Program-made: the position numbers and the translations under genes
NCBI GenBank assembly: GCA_910585765.1
Contig: CAJUES010000002.1
Coordinates: forward strand, 1 to 26,459
DNA: 26,459 nt
Reading direction: 5' to 3'
Source: an uncultured Lachnospiraceae bacterium
GTDB taxonomy: Bacteria > Bacillota > Clostridia > Lachnospirales > Lachnospiraceae
Notes under the pieces: model-generated
What the model saw: the letters and a program-made list of their open reading frames with translations, nothing else
Databases searched by the model: none
Told to the model about the DNA's origin: nothing
In this document: positions 1 through 8,360 of the stretch, piece by piece
Position numbering within the stretch: position 1 is the stretch's first letter
Layout of the letters: the number at the start of each line of letters is the position of its first letter

Positions 1-84
1 TCATTACATAAAATTGTGTCAGAATTAGTTGGGCGTGAACAGTAACACATCCACGGTAAACGGTGTAAATATGCGAAGAAGTAA

Positions 85-113
85 TTGACTTATTCCCTGA
101 ACACAGATATAAT
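85..113 (+). promoter_or_regulatory. Sigma-A type promoter for the chemoreceptor gene
   Basis: TTGACT at 85-90 and a perfect TATAAT at 108-113 are separated by 17 bp. Transcription should start near 120, leaving a leader of about 118 nt before the chosen ATG at 238. It is not the sigma-D/FliA form usual for chemotaxis genes. Seen directly; activity is inferred. Confidence 0.75.
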
Positions 114-237
114 AATGAAACAGAAGGCTGTCGTCTGCAGGAGAAAACTGCAGTGCTGTAGTACATGTCCGGACATAAGAGGGGGGCTTATGGAGACAGT
201 GACGTGCGGCGCCAAAATAATACATGGGGGATGTTTT

Positions 238-2358
238 ATGTTTCACGAATTGAATTCTGAGAAAAGCAGCAGTCTCAGTCAGAAGATTATCTCGAAGATG
301 GCAGTGATCACAGCTGTTATTTTTTTGTTTACAATTCTGATGTCTGCACTGCTCTCCGCAAAGTCCCTGATCAAGGTCAACAGGGAAAAATTGTCGGCAG
401 TTGCCTACGAGAATGCCTTTTCGCTGGTGAGTGACATCGAGGAAGCCTACGGGAAAGTCGTGGGTTTTGCCGGATCGCTCAGGAATATTTCCATCCTGGA
501 TGCGAAGGAGCAGAGAGATGCCATCGATACGGCACTGGTGGGGCTGCTCGAGGGCGGCGACGGGTTTACGACAGGATTTGCCTATTTTGAGCAGAATGCC
601 ATAGCGGATGCCGAGGGTGTTCCGTACAGTGTCCACAAAAAGGATATGGCGTACGAGGCGGTCGTGTATCCGAACGAGGAAAAGGACGGATACGTATTTG
701 AAAAGCACGAGGATGCCTTTGACAATTATGACAAGGACTACTGGAAGCAGATCAGGCAGACAGGGGAGCCGTATGTCATGGATCCCTATGTGTATGAGCT
801 GATGGGGAAGAACATTATGATGATCAGCATCATCGCGCCGGTGTGGGATGCACAGGGGACATTCTTCGGCGTGTCCGGCGTCGATGTGGGGCTTGACGAC
901 ATGCAGGAACGGCTGCTGGTGAGCTCGGACTACAAGTCCGCCCATCTGGTGGCGCTCGCGGCGGACGGAACGATCCTGGTCGACTCTGCCGACGGCACGA
1001 CGGTGGGAAAAACGGCTGCCGAGGCCGGCTATGACACGCTGGAACAGGACGTGGAAACGCTCAACGCACTGCCGGAGGAAATGCGCGGCAGCAGCCGTGC
1101 CGTCATCCGGAACAGAGAGAACTTCGGTACGGGGAAAAGCGGCATCTGCGTGACGATACCGCTGACAGTCGACGACAAAACGCAGTGGACACTGCACATG
1201 ACGGTCAACAATATGGAATTTTACGGTCCCATCATCGAGGGAGCCGGAAAACTGACAGTCCTGGTCATCGTGTTTGGCATCATACTGTTGAAGGCAGTCA
1301 ACTGCATCATCAAACGCTCCCTGGACCCGATCCAGGTGATCACGGAGGGGGCGGCAAAACTGGAGGCGGGAGATCTGAACATCCACATTGACATTGTGTC
1401 CGACGACGAGCTGGGGCACCTGGCGCAGGCGTTCAATCATATCAGCACGATCATCAACAACTATGTCAATGATATCTCCGAGCAGCTTTCCCAGATGGCA
1501 AGCAACAATATGGATATCACGATAACGCAGGATTACATAGGGGACTTTATTCCGATTCAGGTGTCCATCGAGAAGATCTCCGCGTCCCTGAACGAGACGC
1601 TGCACGAGATCGTGCGCTCGGCGGATGAGGTGTCCACAAGTTCGGAGAGTGTCTCTTCCGGGGCGCAGATCCTCTCGGACGGCGCGACGGAGCAGGAGTC
1701 GGCGATCAGCCGGCTTGCGGCGTCCATAGAAAGCCTCACGCAGGATGTGACTGCAAATGCAAAGGATGCGCAGACAGCGAACGAATTTGTGTCTGAGGTG
1801 AACAGGAATATCGAGGCGAGCAACAAGGAGATGGAACACCTGATCCGTGCCATGTCGGCGATCAGCCACTCGTCCGGCGAGATCGAGAAGATCGTGAAAA
1901 CGATAGAGGATATCGCGGCGCAGACAAACCTGCTCTCCCTGAACGCATCCATCGAGGCATCGCGGGCGGGGATGGCTGGCAAAGGCTTTGCCGTGGTGGC
2001 AGACGAGATCCGCGGGCTGGCGTCCAAGAGCGCGCAGGCGGTCAACCAGACGGCAGCTCTCATCGCAAGTTCCCAGGAGGCGGTGGAGAACGGCATGGGC
2101 ATAGCGGACAACACCGCGAAGGCACTGATGACGGTGGTGAAGGGATCCGAGGAAATCCTCGGTGCCATGGAAAAGATCAGCAATGCCTCGCAGAATCAAA
2201 AGAGCGTGCTGGAACAGATCACATCCAACGTCGATCAGATCAGCAGTGTGGTGCAGTCCAACACTACATTTGCCCAGAACAGCGCGGCAACGAGCGCGGA
2301 ACTGTCAGACCAGTCCAGGCGCCTGCACGAACTGGTGAACCGTTTTCAGCTCAAATGA
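238..2358 (+). CDS. Methyl-accepting chemotaxis protein with dCache-type sensor
   Basis: About 706 aa. It is a membrane receptor that passes an extracellular ligand signal to CheA/CheW. Visible order: TM1 (about residues 20-40), a large extracellular dCache-like domain (about 45-330), TM2 (about 335-356), HAMP (about 357-410), and a long coiled-coil signalling domain. The conserved hairpin tip, with the QTNLLSLNASIEASRAG core and the GFAVVADEIR segment, lies around residues 555-600. There is no C-terminal CheR/CheB tether pentapeptide. ATG 238 was chosen because GGGGGA sits about 6 nt upstream and the hydrophobic N-terminus follows at once. The same frame stays open upstream to position 85, but that start would lie on the -35 hexamer. 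No che genes are present, so the partners are elsewhere. The ligand is unknown; the dCache assignment comes from architecture only. Confidence 0.93.
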   Translation: MFHELNSEKSSSLSQKIISKMAVITAVIFLFTILMSALLSAKSLIKVNREKLSAVAYENAFSLVSDIEEAYGKVVGFAGSLRNISILDAKEQRDAIDTALVGLLEGGDGFTTGFAYFEQNAIADAEGVPYSVHKKDMAYEAVVYPNEEKDGYVFEKHEDAFDNYDKDYWKQIRQTGEPYVMDPYVYELMGKNIMMISIIAPVWDAQGTFFGVSGVDVGLDDMQERLLVSSDYKSAHLVALAADGTILVDSADGTTVGKTAAEAGYDTLEQDVETLNALPEEMRGSSRAVIRNRENFGTGKSGICVTIPLTVDDKTQWTLHMTVNNMEFYGPIIEGAGKLTVLVIVFGIILLKAVNCIIKRSLDPIQVITEGAAKLEAGDLNIHIDIVSDDELGHLAQAFNHISTIINNYVNDISEQLSQMASNNMDITITQDYIGDFIPIQVSIEKISASLNETLHEIVRSADEVSTSSESVSSGAQILSDGATEQESAISRLAASIESLTQDVTANAKDAQTANEFVSEVNRNIEASNKEMEHLIRAMSAISHSSGEIEKIVKTIEDIAAQTNLLSLNASIEASRAGMAGKGFAVVADEIRGLASKSAQAVNQTAALIASSQEAVENGMGIADNTAKALMTVVKGSEEILGAMEKISNASQNQKSVLEQITSNVDQISSVVQSNTTFAQNSAATSAELSDQSRRLHELVNRFQLK

Positions 2359-2439
2359 TGCCGGACTTTTGTGCGGTGTGCGGACATCAGGTTCCGGGGA
2401 AAATCGCAGCGAATACAGCGTGCGGGAGAGGGGGCGGAT

Positions 2440-3153
2440 ATGGTGATCAGGGTGGCGGTCATAGAGGACGAGACGGGGCTGCATGGTTATTACGGGAAGA
2501 TGATGGAAGCGTGGGGAACTGCCAGGAATGTCCGGATCGCCGCCACGTTTGTCGGGAGTGCGGAGGAGTATCTATTCAAGTATGATGGGCAGAATATATT
2601 TGACATTATATTTCTGGATATCTGCATGAAGGATATGAATGGCATGGAACTGGCGCATGAGATCAGAAAGTCCGACAGGAATGTGCAGATCGTGTTCCTC
2701 ACGGGGAAGACGGAGTACGTGTTTGAGGGCTATGAGATCGGAGCGGTCAGATACCTGGTCAAACCCGTTGCCGGGAGCGATCTGGAAAAAGCGCTGGACG
2801 CGTGTATGGAGAGGCTTGAGGGCGCCCGGGAGGATTTTATCACGATAAAATGCCACGGGGAAAATCTGCGGCTCTCAAGAAGCGAGATCATATCGGTGCA
2901 GGTCGACGGGCATTATCTTCAGATGCGGACAGTGGGCGGCGCGCATGAGTGGAAAGCCAGCTTAAAGGAGATGCTGTCCAGGCTGGATCCCGACAGGTTT
3001 GTCATGGCGAACCGCTCGACTGTCGTCAATCTTGAATATGTCGACCGGATCACGCGCGAGGAATGCTTCCTTGAGAACGGGGACGTGATACCGGTCAGCC
3101 GCGGCGCGTACGGACCGCTGAATGATGCGTTCATGAAATACTTTTTCAGATAG
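2440..3153 (+). CDS. LytTR-family response regulator
   Basis: About 237 aa. It is a two-component response regulator with an N-terminal receiver (residues 3-120) and a C-terminal LytTR DNA-binding domain (about 131-237). The receiver shows the acidic pair E9-D10, phosphoacceptor D60 in FLDICMKDMNG, T88, and K108 in YLVKPV. The LytTR part shows the typical RFVMANRSTVVNLEYVDRI segment and a late PVSRGAY motif. The start at ATG 2440 has a GGGAGAGGGGG ribosome site directly upstream and gives the normal receiver N-terminus. The in-frame upstream extension to 2371 lacks family-like sequence. A GHKL kinase follows with a short gap, and an AgrA-type direct repeat lies in front of the ABC operon just downstream, its likely target. 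Whether it also controls the chemoreceptor is unknown. Confidence 0.93.
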   Translation: MVIRVAVIEDETGLHGYYGKMMEAWGTARNVRIAATFVGSAEEYLFKYDGQNIFDIIFLDICMKDMNGMELAHEIRKSDRNVQIVFLTGKTEYVFEGYEIGAVRYLVKPVAGSDLEKALDACMERLEGAREDFITIKCHGENLRLSRSEIISVQVDGHYLQMRTVGGAHEWKASLKEMLSRLDPDRFVMANRSTVVNLEYVDRITREECFLENGDVIPVSRGAYGPLNDAFMKYFFR

Positions 3154-3180
3154 GTGATTTTGCAGTTCAGGAGGCGAAGG

Positions 3181-3831
3181 ATGTTTCATTTTGGTGATAG
3201 AAGATATCTGAACTATCAGGTTGAGGTGATGTCGAGGCATGTCGAGGAAGTGAATGACATCTACATGAAAATGCGGGGATGGCGCCACGATTACCACAAT
3301 CATCTCCAGAAGCTCAAGGCGCACCTTGCCATGGGGCAGATCGAGGAAGCCCAGAACTATCTGAACCAGCTGGAGGGGGATCTCGACGGCATCAATGTGA
3401 AGTACGCGACGGGCAATGTCAGCCTGGATGCCATACTCAACAGCAAGCTGAGCATGGCTGAAAATGCACAGATCCGCGTCAACTGCAAGGCACAGATCGG
3501 CGAGAACCCGGCGATCGAGGATATCGACCTGTGCGTCATCATAGGAAATCTGATCGACAATGCGGTGGAGTCCTGCCGCAAAATGCCCGCGGACGCGGAC
3601 CGGTTCCTGCGGATCTACGTATGCGTGCGCAGACGGCAGCTGTATATTGCCGTCACCAATTCCACCAGCGAGACGGTCAGGAAGCTCGACGCGGCGTATA
3701 TATCAAACAAGCGCGGCGACCATGGACACGGTCTGAAACGCATCGACCTCGTCGTGGAAAAGTATAACGGCTATGTCAGGCGCGCCAATGAGCCCGGGGT
3801 GTTTTCGACCGAGATCATGCTGCCGCTCTGA
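3181..3831 (+). CDS. Soluble GHKL-type sensor histidine kinase (AgrC-like, no membrane domain)
   Basis: 216 aa from ATG 3181, with an AGGAGG ribosome site 6-7 nt upstream; a GTG at 3154 is possible but poorly placed. Visible parts are a short N-terminal helix, the dimerisation/phosphoacceptor motif RHDYHNHL with H36, the ATPase N-box NLIDNAVESC (N123, N127), and a glycine lid around residues 179-185 (GDHGHGL). This is the HATPase_c_5 layout of AgrC-like kinases that phosphorylate LytTR regulators. AgrC-type kinases usually carry five to seven N-terminal transmembrane helices; here there are none, so the protein is cytosolic. It is presumably the partner of the regulator ending 27 nt upstream. 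The signal it senses is not evident. Confidence 0.9.
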   Translation: MFHFGDRRYLNYQVEVMSRHVEEVNDIYMKMRGWRHDYHNHLQKLKAHLAMGQIEEAQNYLNQLEGDLDGINVKYATGNVSLDAILNSKLSMAENAQIRVNCKAQIGENPAIEDIDLCVIIGNLIDNAVESCRKMPADADRFLRIYVCVRRRQLYIAVTNSTSETVRKLDAAYISNKRGDHGHGLKRIDLVVEKYNGYVRRANEPGVFSTEIMLPL

Positions 3832-3855
3832 GAACCGTCTTTCCAAACGACGCAA

Positions 3856-3885
3856 CAAGTTCGTGCACGAAATATAACAGTTCGT
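3856..3885 (+). promoter_or_regulatory. Candidate LytTR (AgrA-type) operator, two direct repeats
   Basis: CAAGTTCGT (3856-3864) and ACAGTTCGT (3877-3885) are direct repeats with a 12-bp spacer, 21 bp start to start. The second matches the published LytTR/AgrA consensus [TA][AC][CA]GTTN[AG][TG] at all nine positions, the first at eight. The pair lies just upstream of the weak -35 of the exporter operon and downstream of the LytTR regulator gene. The first box overlaps a 12-bp perfect palindrome, TTCGTGCACGAA (3860-3871), which is an alternative reading. Confidence 0.7.
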
Positions 3886-3894
3886 GTACGGATT

Positions 3895-3923
3895 TTTTTT
3901 TATGTTGGCAAATGTGGTAAAAT
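3895..3923 (+). promoter_or_regulatory. Probable activator-dependent promoter of the exporter operon
   Basis: The -10 is TAAAAT at 3918-3923 with a TG extension at 3915-3916. The -35 position (3895-3900, 17-bp spacing) is only a T run, far from consensus. A poor -35 abutting activator boxes fits LytTR activation. The leader before ATG 3964 is about 35 nt. Confidence 0.55.
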
Positions 3924-3963
3924 AAAGAGAAACTACATTTAATTTGTGTGACAGGAGAGAACT

Positions 3964-5802
3964 ATGAGAGGGAACGCAGAAAAGAAGTATACCCTGTTTG
4001 ACAATGTGCGGTATATATACAAGACTTTGTATGAAGTAAAGCCCGCAATGAGGTTTGGCATGTACGGTTCGATATTTTTCTATCTGGCAGGGCGTGTGGT
4101 CGGCACGGTCACGCTCGCCGCTGCCGTCGCGAGCATCACGGAAAAAGGAAGGACAGGGCACTATCTGATGGTCATGGCGGTCATGCTGGCTGTGTATCTG
4201 ATCTGTCAGCTTGGGAGCCGGTTCACCAAAGCGTGGAGTGATTATTATCACGAGACCACCCAGAACAGGGAGTTTCTGATGCGGCTCGTCCAGAAGAGCC
4301 TGCACGCGGATTATGACAATGTGGAATCCCCCGCCCAGCAGCGTCTCCTGACCAGGGCAACCCATGCCGTCAACGTGTACAGGCAGGGGGTGAACCTGAT
4401 GTACATCAACTATCCGCTGATCGTTGCCACGGTTATAGGCATCCTGCTCTACTCCATGACGATCTCTTTTTTTGACTGGCGGATCATGGTGATCATCGTG
4501 GTCATGTCCATCGTGAGTTCACTGCTGGAAGCGCGCTCCCGCAAGTACAGGGCACAGACTATGGATGAGCAGTACAGGATATGGGGCAGGTTCTACTATC
4601 TCAAGCAGCAGACGATATCCGTGGAGAACGGCAAGGATATCCGCATATACAATATGGCTGACTGGTTCCGCTCGGGTTTTGACAGGCTGGAGGGCAGAAA
4701 CATGGTGTTGACGGCGGGACAGTGCAGGCGCAAGTACGCAGTGAACATCTCCGATGCCCTGTTTGTCGCGGCGAGAGATCTGCTGGCGTACGCGATCCTG
4801 ACCACCGGAGTGCTGAACGGCTCCCTGAGTATAGCGGAGTTCACGCTGGGGCTTGGCGTCGTCGCCGGGCTTGCCGAGTGGTTCGGCAATCTGCGCTATC
4901 ATATCAGTTATCTATTGGAGGGCAATCTGATGATCTGTGAGTATCGCAGGATGATGGATTACCCCAACCGCTTCCTGCGGGAGGAGGGCATGCGCATTCC
5001 CGAGGAGTGGCACCGGAAACTGCCTGCGATCGAGTTTAAAAACGTGTCCTTCCGGTATGAGGAGGATGGGGAGGACGTGTTGAGAGATGTCTCCTTCTGC
5101 ATCCAGCCCGGGGAGCGGATCGCGCTTGTGGGAAACAACGGGGCGGGGAAGACCACGCTCGTGAAGCTGCTGTGCGGTTTTTACCATCCCACAGGCGGCG
5201 AGATCCTGATCGGCGGACACTCCATCGAGACGCTGGATCTGGACGGGTATCACGAACTGCTGGCGGCGGTCTTTCAGGATATCAACACGATACCGGTCTC
5301 CATCGCCAGCAATGTATCAGGATGCATGGAGGAAGATACGGACATGGACCGGGTGCGCGAATGTCTGCGCCGCGCAGGGCTGTGGAAGGATATCGAGGCG
5401 CTTGAGCACAGGGAACTGACGAATATGACACAGACCTTCGATCCCGACGGGATCCAGCTGTCGGGAGGCATGATGCAGAAGCTCATGCTTGCCCGGTGCC
5501 TGTACAAGGATGCACCCCTGCTCGTGCTCGACGAGCCTACAGCCGCACTCGACCCGATCGCGGAAAGCGAGATGTATGAGGAGTATAAAGCGGCGACCAG
5601 CGGAAGATCGGCGCTGTTCATCTCCCACAGACTCGCGAGCACGAAGTTCTGTGACAGGATCCTCTTCCTCGAGAACGGCAGGATCCAGGAGACAGGCACA
5701 CACGACGAACTGCTTGCAAAAAACGGAAAATATGCGGAGGTTTTTGCGGTGCAGAGTCAGTACTACAAGGAAGGAGATGACGAGAACCATGAAGAAGATT
5801 AA
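3964..5802 (+). CDS. ABC exporter half-transporter (TMD-NBD fusion), first of a pair
   Basis: 612 aa, with ATG 3964 preceded by an AGGAGAG ribosome site. The N-terminal ~330 residues hold about six membrane helices of a type IV (MsbA-like) exporter fold. The C-terminal nucleotide-binding domain has Walker A GNNGAGKTT (about residue 390), a variant signature LSGGM (about 499) instead of LSGGQ, Walker B LLVLDEP followed by TAALD (about 519), and a SHRLAS switch histidine. The next gene, same family, begins inside its end, so a heterodimer is likely. The cargo is unknown. Adjacency to a LytTR two-component system suggests peptide or antimicrobial export or defence, but no precursor peptide or peptidase domain is visible. 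Confidence 0.93.
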   Translation: MRGNAEKKYTLFDNVRYIYKTLYEVKPAMRFGMYGSIFFYLAGRVVGTVTLAAAVASITEKGRTGHYLMVMAVMLAVYLICQLGSRFTKAWSDYYHETTQNREFLMRLVQKSLHADYDNVESPAQQRLLTRATHAVNVYRQGVNLMYINYPLIVATVIGILLYSMTISFFDWRIMVIIVVMSIVSSLLEARSRKYRAQTMDEQYRIWGRFYYLKQQTISVENGKDIRIYNMADWFRSGFDRLEGRNMVLTAGQCRRKYAVNISDALFVAARDLLAYAILTTGVLNGSLSIAEFTLGLGVVAGLAEWFGNLRYHISYLLEGNLMICEYRRMMDYPNRFLREEGMRIPEEWHRKLPAIEFKNVSFRYEEDGEDVLRDVSFCIQPGERIALVGNNGAGKTTLVKLLCGFYHPTGGEILIGGHSIETLDLDGYHELLAAVFQDINTIPVSIASNVSGCMEEDTDMDRVRECLRRAGLWKDIEALEHRELTNMTQTFDPDGIQLSGGMMQKLMLARCLYKDAPLLVLDEPTAALDPIAESEMYEEYKAATSGRSALFISHRLASTKFCDRILFLENGRIQETGTHDELLAKNGKYAEVFAVQSQYYKEGDDENHEED

Positions 5803-7642
5803 TCCCTTTTTTCGGTGCTTCCTCAAAAATATGGGCAATATACACAATCTATGTCCTTCGTTCATCCCCATCACTGTCCTGTATACGCTGGCAAACCGCG
5901 CCCAGCCGTTTATCACGATGATCCTGGGCGCGCGGATCGTGGATATGCTGGTGACGGGTGCGGACAGGGACGCGATCCTGACGCTTGCATTTGTCATGGT
6001 GGGAAGTCAGATGCTGATCGAGTTGATCCACGGTGCGATGCTGAGACTTATGGAAATGTGCTGGCAGCTCGTCGCCCACCGCAAGGACAGGGACATCGGG
6101 TACAAGGCAATGAACATGGACTATGATATACTGGAGCGCAACAGCACATTGGAACTCATCGCGCAGGCGAACGGCAACGCAGATAAGATGGGGGGGATGG
6201 GTCAGTATGTGATCAAAACGCTGGATCTGTTCGGTGCCATGTTTTCCTGCATCGGGGCGGTTGCCGCCATGGCAGGGCTCTTTGTCGCCGTGCCTTATCA
6301 GGGCGCAGGCGTGGTGTATGGCTTCTTCGCATCCCCGGTCAGCTATTACCTGCTCCTCGGGATGCTGGTATTGACCATCTATATCGGGAGTAAATGCGAG
6401 GCAAAACAGGGGCAGATCCGCTACAACTGCGATCAGATCGAGGTGAAGAGCGGAAGGATCTACTGGTTTTTCCTGGAGCTGATCAGTGACTATCCCAGGG
6501 GCAAGGATATCCGGATCTTTAAAATGTTCGACGTGATCCGCAGGAAGGGCATGGCAGCCCGCGACGATATCGAGAATGCCCAGAAGCAGGCGATCCGGGA
6601 CGGCATGAAGGTCGGGGTGTGGTCGGTGCTCGTACAGAACATATTTACCGTGGCAGTGTACGCGTACGTGGGGATCAAGGCGATCTACGGCATGATCACG
6701 ATCGGGGAAGTGACAAGATACATCAGCGCGATCACCCTGCTCCAGACACAGATCGGGGTCTTGTTCTCCCTGCTCATCAGCATCAATACACAGAATACCT
6801 ATTTCGAGAGCTACAATGAGCTGATGGAATTCAAAAATCAGAAGTACGACGGAACGCTCCCTGTGGAAAAGCGGTATGACAACGAGTACGAACTGGAGTT
6901 TAGAAACGTCAGCTTCCACTATCCCAACAGTGACAGGCTGGTGCTAAAGAACGTGTCCTTCCGGTTAAAGACGGGGCGGAAACTGGCGATCGTGGGCGCC
7001 AACGGTGCCGGTAAGACCACCTTTATCAAGCTTCTGTGCAGGCTCTACGACCCTACGGAGGGAGAGATCCTCCTAAACGGCATTGACATCCGCAAGTATG
7101 ATTACGATGAGTATATCCGGCTCTTTTCCATCGTGTTCCAGGATTACAGGATCTTCTCCTTCTCGGTGGCGGAAAACGTGGCGGCAGGTCCCGATTTTGA
7201 CAGGGAGCGGGTGGTCAAAAGCCTCCAGGACGCCGGCATCTATGAGCGGGTCCTGAACATGAGGAGCGGGATCGATTCGCGTCTTCTGAAGGATCAGCAG
7301 GACGGAGATGAGGAGGGGATCGAGATATCCGGAGGCGAGAAGCAGAAGATCGCACTCGCCAGGGCGCTGTACCGCGATGCCCCGATGGTCATACTCGACG
7401 AGCCCACAAGTGCGCTCGATCCCATCGCGGAACAGGACATCTACACACGCTTTAACGATATGGTGGCGGAAAAGACTGCCGTGTTCATCTCGCATCGGAT
7501 GAGCAGCTGCCGTTTCTGCGATGAGATCGCCGTGTTTGACGGGGGGCAGATCGTCCAGAACGGGACCCACGAGGAGCTTGTGGCGGATGCAGATGGCATC
7601 TACCGCAAAATGTGGGAGGCGCAGGCACAGTACTACGTCTGA
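5777..7642 (+). CDS. ABC exporter half-transporter (TMD-NBD fusion), second of a pair
   Basis: About 621 aa. The start is ATG 5777 (AAGGA 5 nt upstream) or ATG 5789 (617 aa; AAGGAG 12 nt upstream). Either overlaps the end of the previous gene, indicating translational coupling. The N-terminal membrane domain is followed by an NBD with Walker A GANGAGKTT (about residue 407), canonical signature ISGGEKQK (about 517), Walker B MVILDEP followed by TSALD (about 537), and SHRMSS. The consensus signature here, against the altered LSGGM in its partner, suggests the two ATP sites may not be equivalent, as in heterodimeric exporters. Substrate is unknown. It ends convergently against the blaR1 remnant. 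Confidence 0.93.
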   Translation: MTRTMKKINPFFRCFLKNMGNIHNLCPSFIPITVLYTLANRAQPFITMILGARIVDMLVTGADRDAILTLAFVMVGSQMLIELIHGAMLRLMEMCWQLVAHRKDRDIGYKAMNMDYDILERNSTLELIAQANGNADKMGGMGQYVIKTLDLFGAMFSCIGAVAAMAGLFVAVPYQGAGVVYGFFASPVSYYLLLGMLVLTIYIGSKCEAKQGQIRYNCDQIEVKSGRIYWFFLELISDYPRGKDIRIFKMFDVIRRKGMAARDDIENAQKQAIRDGMKVGVWSVLVQNIFTVAVYAYVGIKAIYGMITIGEVTRYISAITLLQTQIGVLFSLLISINTQNTYFESYNELMEFKNQKYDGTLPVEKRYDNEYELEFRNVSFHYPNSDRLVLKNVSFRLKTGRKLAIVGANGAGKTTFIKLLCRLYDPTEGEILLNGIDIRKYDYDEYIRLFSIVFQDYRIFSFSVAENVAAGPDFDRERVVKSLQDAGIYERVLNMRSGIDSRLLKDQQDGDEEGIEISGGEKQKIALARALYRDAPMVILDEPTSALDPIAEQDIYTRFNDMVAEKTAVFISHRMSSCRFCDEIAVFDGGQIVQNGTHEELVADADGIYRKMWEAQAQYYV

Positions 7643-7689
7643 GTTTTCTGACAGCCGCAGGGTTCCCGTTTCTTCCGGACGGCAGTATA

Positions 7690-7932
7690 TCATGTTCCAT
7701 CCTGCGGGCAGATCTGTTTTGCAGCCAGAATATTCCGTGTGATCTCGGCGGCGGTCAGGCTGTCCGCATGGTCAGTGCCGCGGATGTCTGCGGCAAAGAA
7801 CCAGGCGCTGCCGTCCGATTCCACATAGCCGACAAACCAGCCGTCGACGCTTTTGCCGTTGACAACGCCGATGCCTGCCTTTCCGGACAGGACGGATCCG
7901 CCAGGCACTCCTGCGCCGGTTTTGCGGACAGA
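7690..7932 (-). pseudogene. C-terminal remnant of a BlaR1/MecR1-type beta-lactam sensor
   Basis: Directly after the blaI stop, in the same frame, about 80 codons encode the end of a class D beta-lactamase-like sensor domain: GKAGIGVVNGKSVDGWFVGY, then WFFAADI and an AAEITRNIL-type final helix. This is the extreme C-terminus of BlaR1/MecR1. The four-helix membrane part, the zinc protease (HEXXH) and the SxxK and SxN motifs are absent. The residue expected in K-T/S-G reads K-A-G. No ribosome site or credible start exists for the fragment, so it is a deletion remnant. It still ends in a natural stop. Confidence 0.8.
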
Positions 7933-8307
7933 CTATCTTGCGCTCCGGTCAAGCAGACTGCGCAGGTCGTCGATATCTGACGCGGACAGCTTGTCGTTAT
8001 CCAGAAACGCGGACAGCATCGCGGAGATATTTCCATTATAATATTTTTTCAGGAAAGAGCTGCTCTCCTGGCTGACGTACTCATTTTCCGCCACCAGGGG
8101 CGTGTAGACGAACATGCGCCCCTCCTTCTCGTATGTGAGTGCCCGTTTTGTCACAAGACGCTTGATCAGTGTCTGGATCGTCTTCGGATTCCATGAAGTC
8201 GTCTTCTCGAGCCGCTCGACGATCTCGTTGGTGCTGACCGGCGCATTCTGCCAGACGATGCGCATCACTTCGTACTCGGCTTCCGATATCTGCGGCAATG
8301 GTTTCAT
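7933..8307 (-). CDS. blaI: BlaI/MecI-family transcriptional repressor
   Basis: 124 aa, a normal length for the family. It has an N-terminal winged helix (residues 5-72: ISEAEYEVMRIVW, recognition-helix region WNPKTIQTLIKRL, then the wing) and a C-terminal dimerisation part ending SASDIDDLRSLLDRSAR. The bond cleaved in staphylococcal BlaI/MecI (Asn-Phe at 101/102) corresponds here to about Ala100-Phe101. A GGGGGAG ribosome site precedes the start. BlaI proteins repress bla or mec-type genes and are inactivated when BlaR1 senses a beta-lactam. The expected partner gene next door is only a fragment, so the repressor may be constitutive or answer to a sensor elsewhere. Its own consensus promoter carries an operator-like dyad. 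Confidence 0.92.
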   Translation of the reverse strand: MKPLPQISEAEYEVMRIVWQNAPVSTNEIVERLEKTTSWNPKTIQTLIKRLVTKRALTYEKEGRMFVYTPLVAENEYVSQESSSFLKKYYNGNISAMLSAFLDNDKLSASDIDDLRSLLDRSAR

Positions 8308-8339
8308 GATCTTCTCCCCCTGTTCAGATGGATATAAAA

Positions 8340-8355
8340 TATTACGGTTGTAGTA
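8340..8355 (-). promoter_or_regulatory. Candidate BlaI operator
   Basis: TATTACGGTTGTAGTA is a dyad with 6-bp arms (one mismatched pair) around 4 bp. It resembles the TACA/TGTA-cored bla and mec operators recognised by BlaI/MecI. It begins 5 nt downstream of the blaI -10 hexamer and so covers the expected start of transcription, the right place for autorepression. Confidence 0.65.
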
Positions 8356-8360
8356 AAAAT

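Noticed and set aside
85..113. Flagellar sigma-type promoter for the chemoreceptor
   Set aside because: The sequence is a clean -35/-10 sigma-A promoter with no TAAA-N15-GCCGATAA pattern.
85..237. Upstream extension of the chemoreceptor to a TTG at 85
   Set aside because: The TTG is part of a consensus -35 hexamer, and the extension lacks family-like sequence. ATG 238 has a ribosome site.
25..2199. A 724-codon open frame on the minus strand opposite the chemoreceptor
   Set aside because: It mirrors the G+C-rich codon pattern of the plus-strand gene, which has clear HAMP and signalling motifs. The antisense product is His/Arg/Leu/Asp-rich with no domain and no ribosome site.
3832..3963. A small precursor-peptide gene before the exporter operon
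   Set aside because: No start codon with a ribosome site and no leader-peptide-like ORF; the space is filled by the operator and promoter.
5849..6919. A 356-codon minus-strand frame opposite the second ABC half-transporter
   Set aside because: It is a shadow of a gene with intact Walker and signature motifs, and its composition is the same His/Asp/Leu/Arg-rich pattern as the other shadows.
7655..7707. CCGCAGG / CCTGCGG inverted repeat as a terminator between the exporter operon and the blaR1 remnant
   Set aside because: The arms are 39 nt apart and no T run follows.
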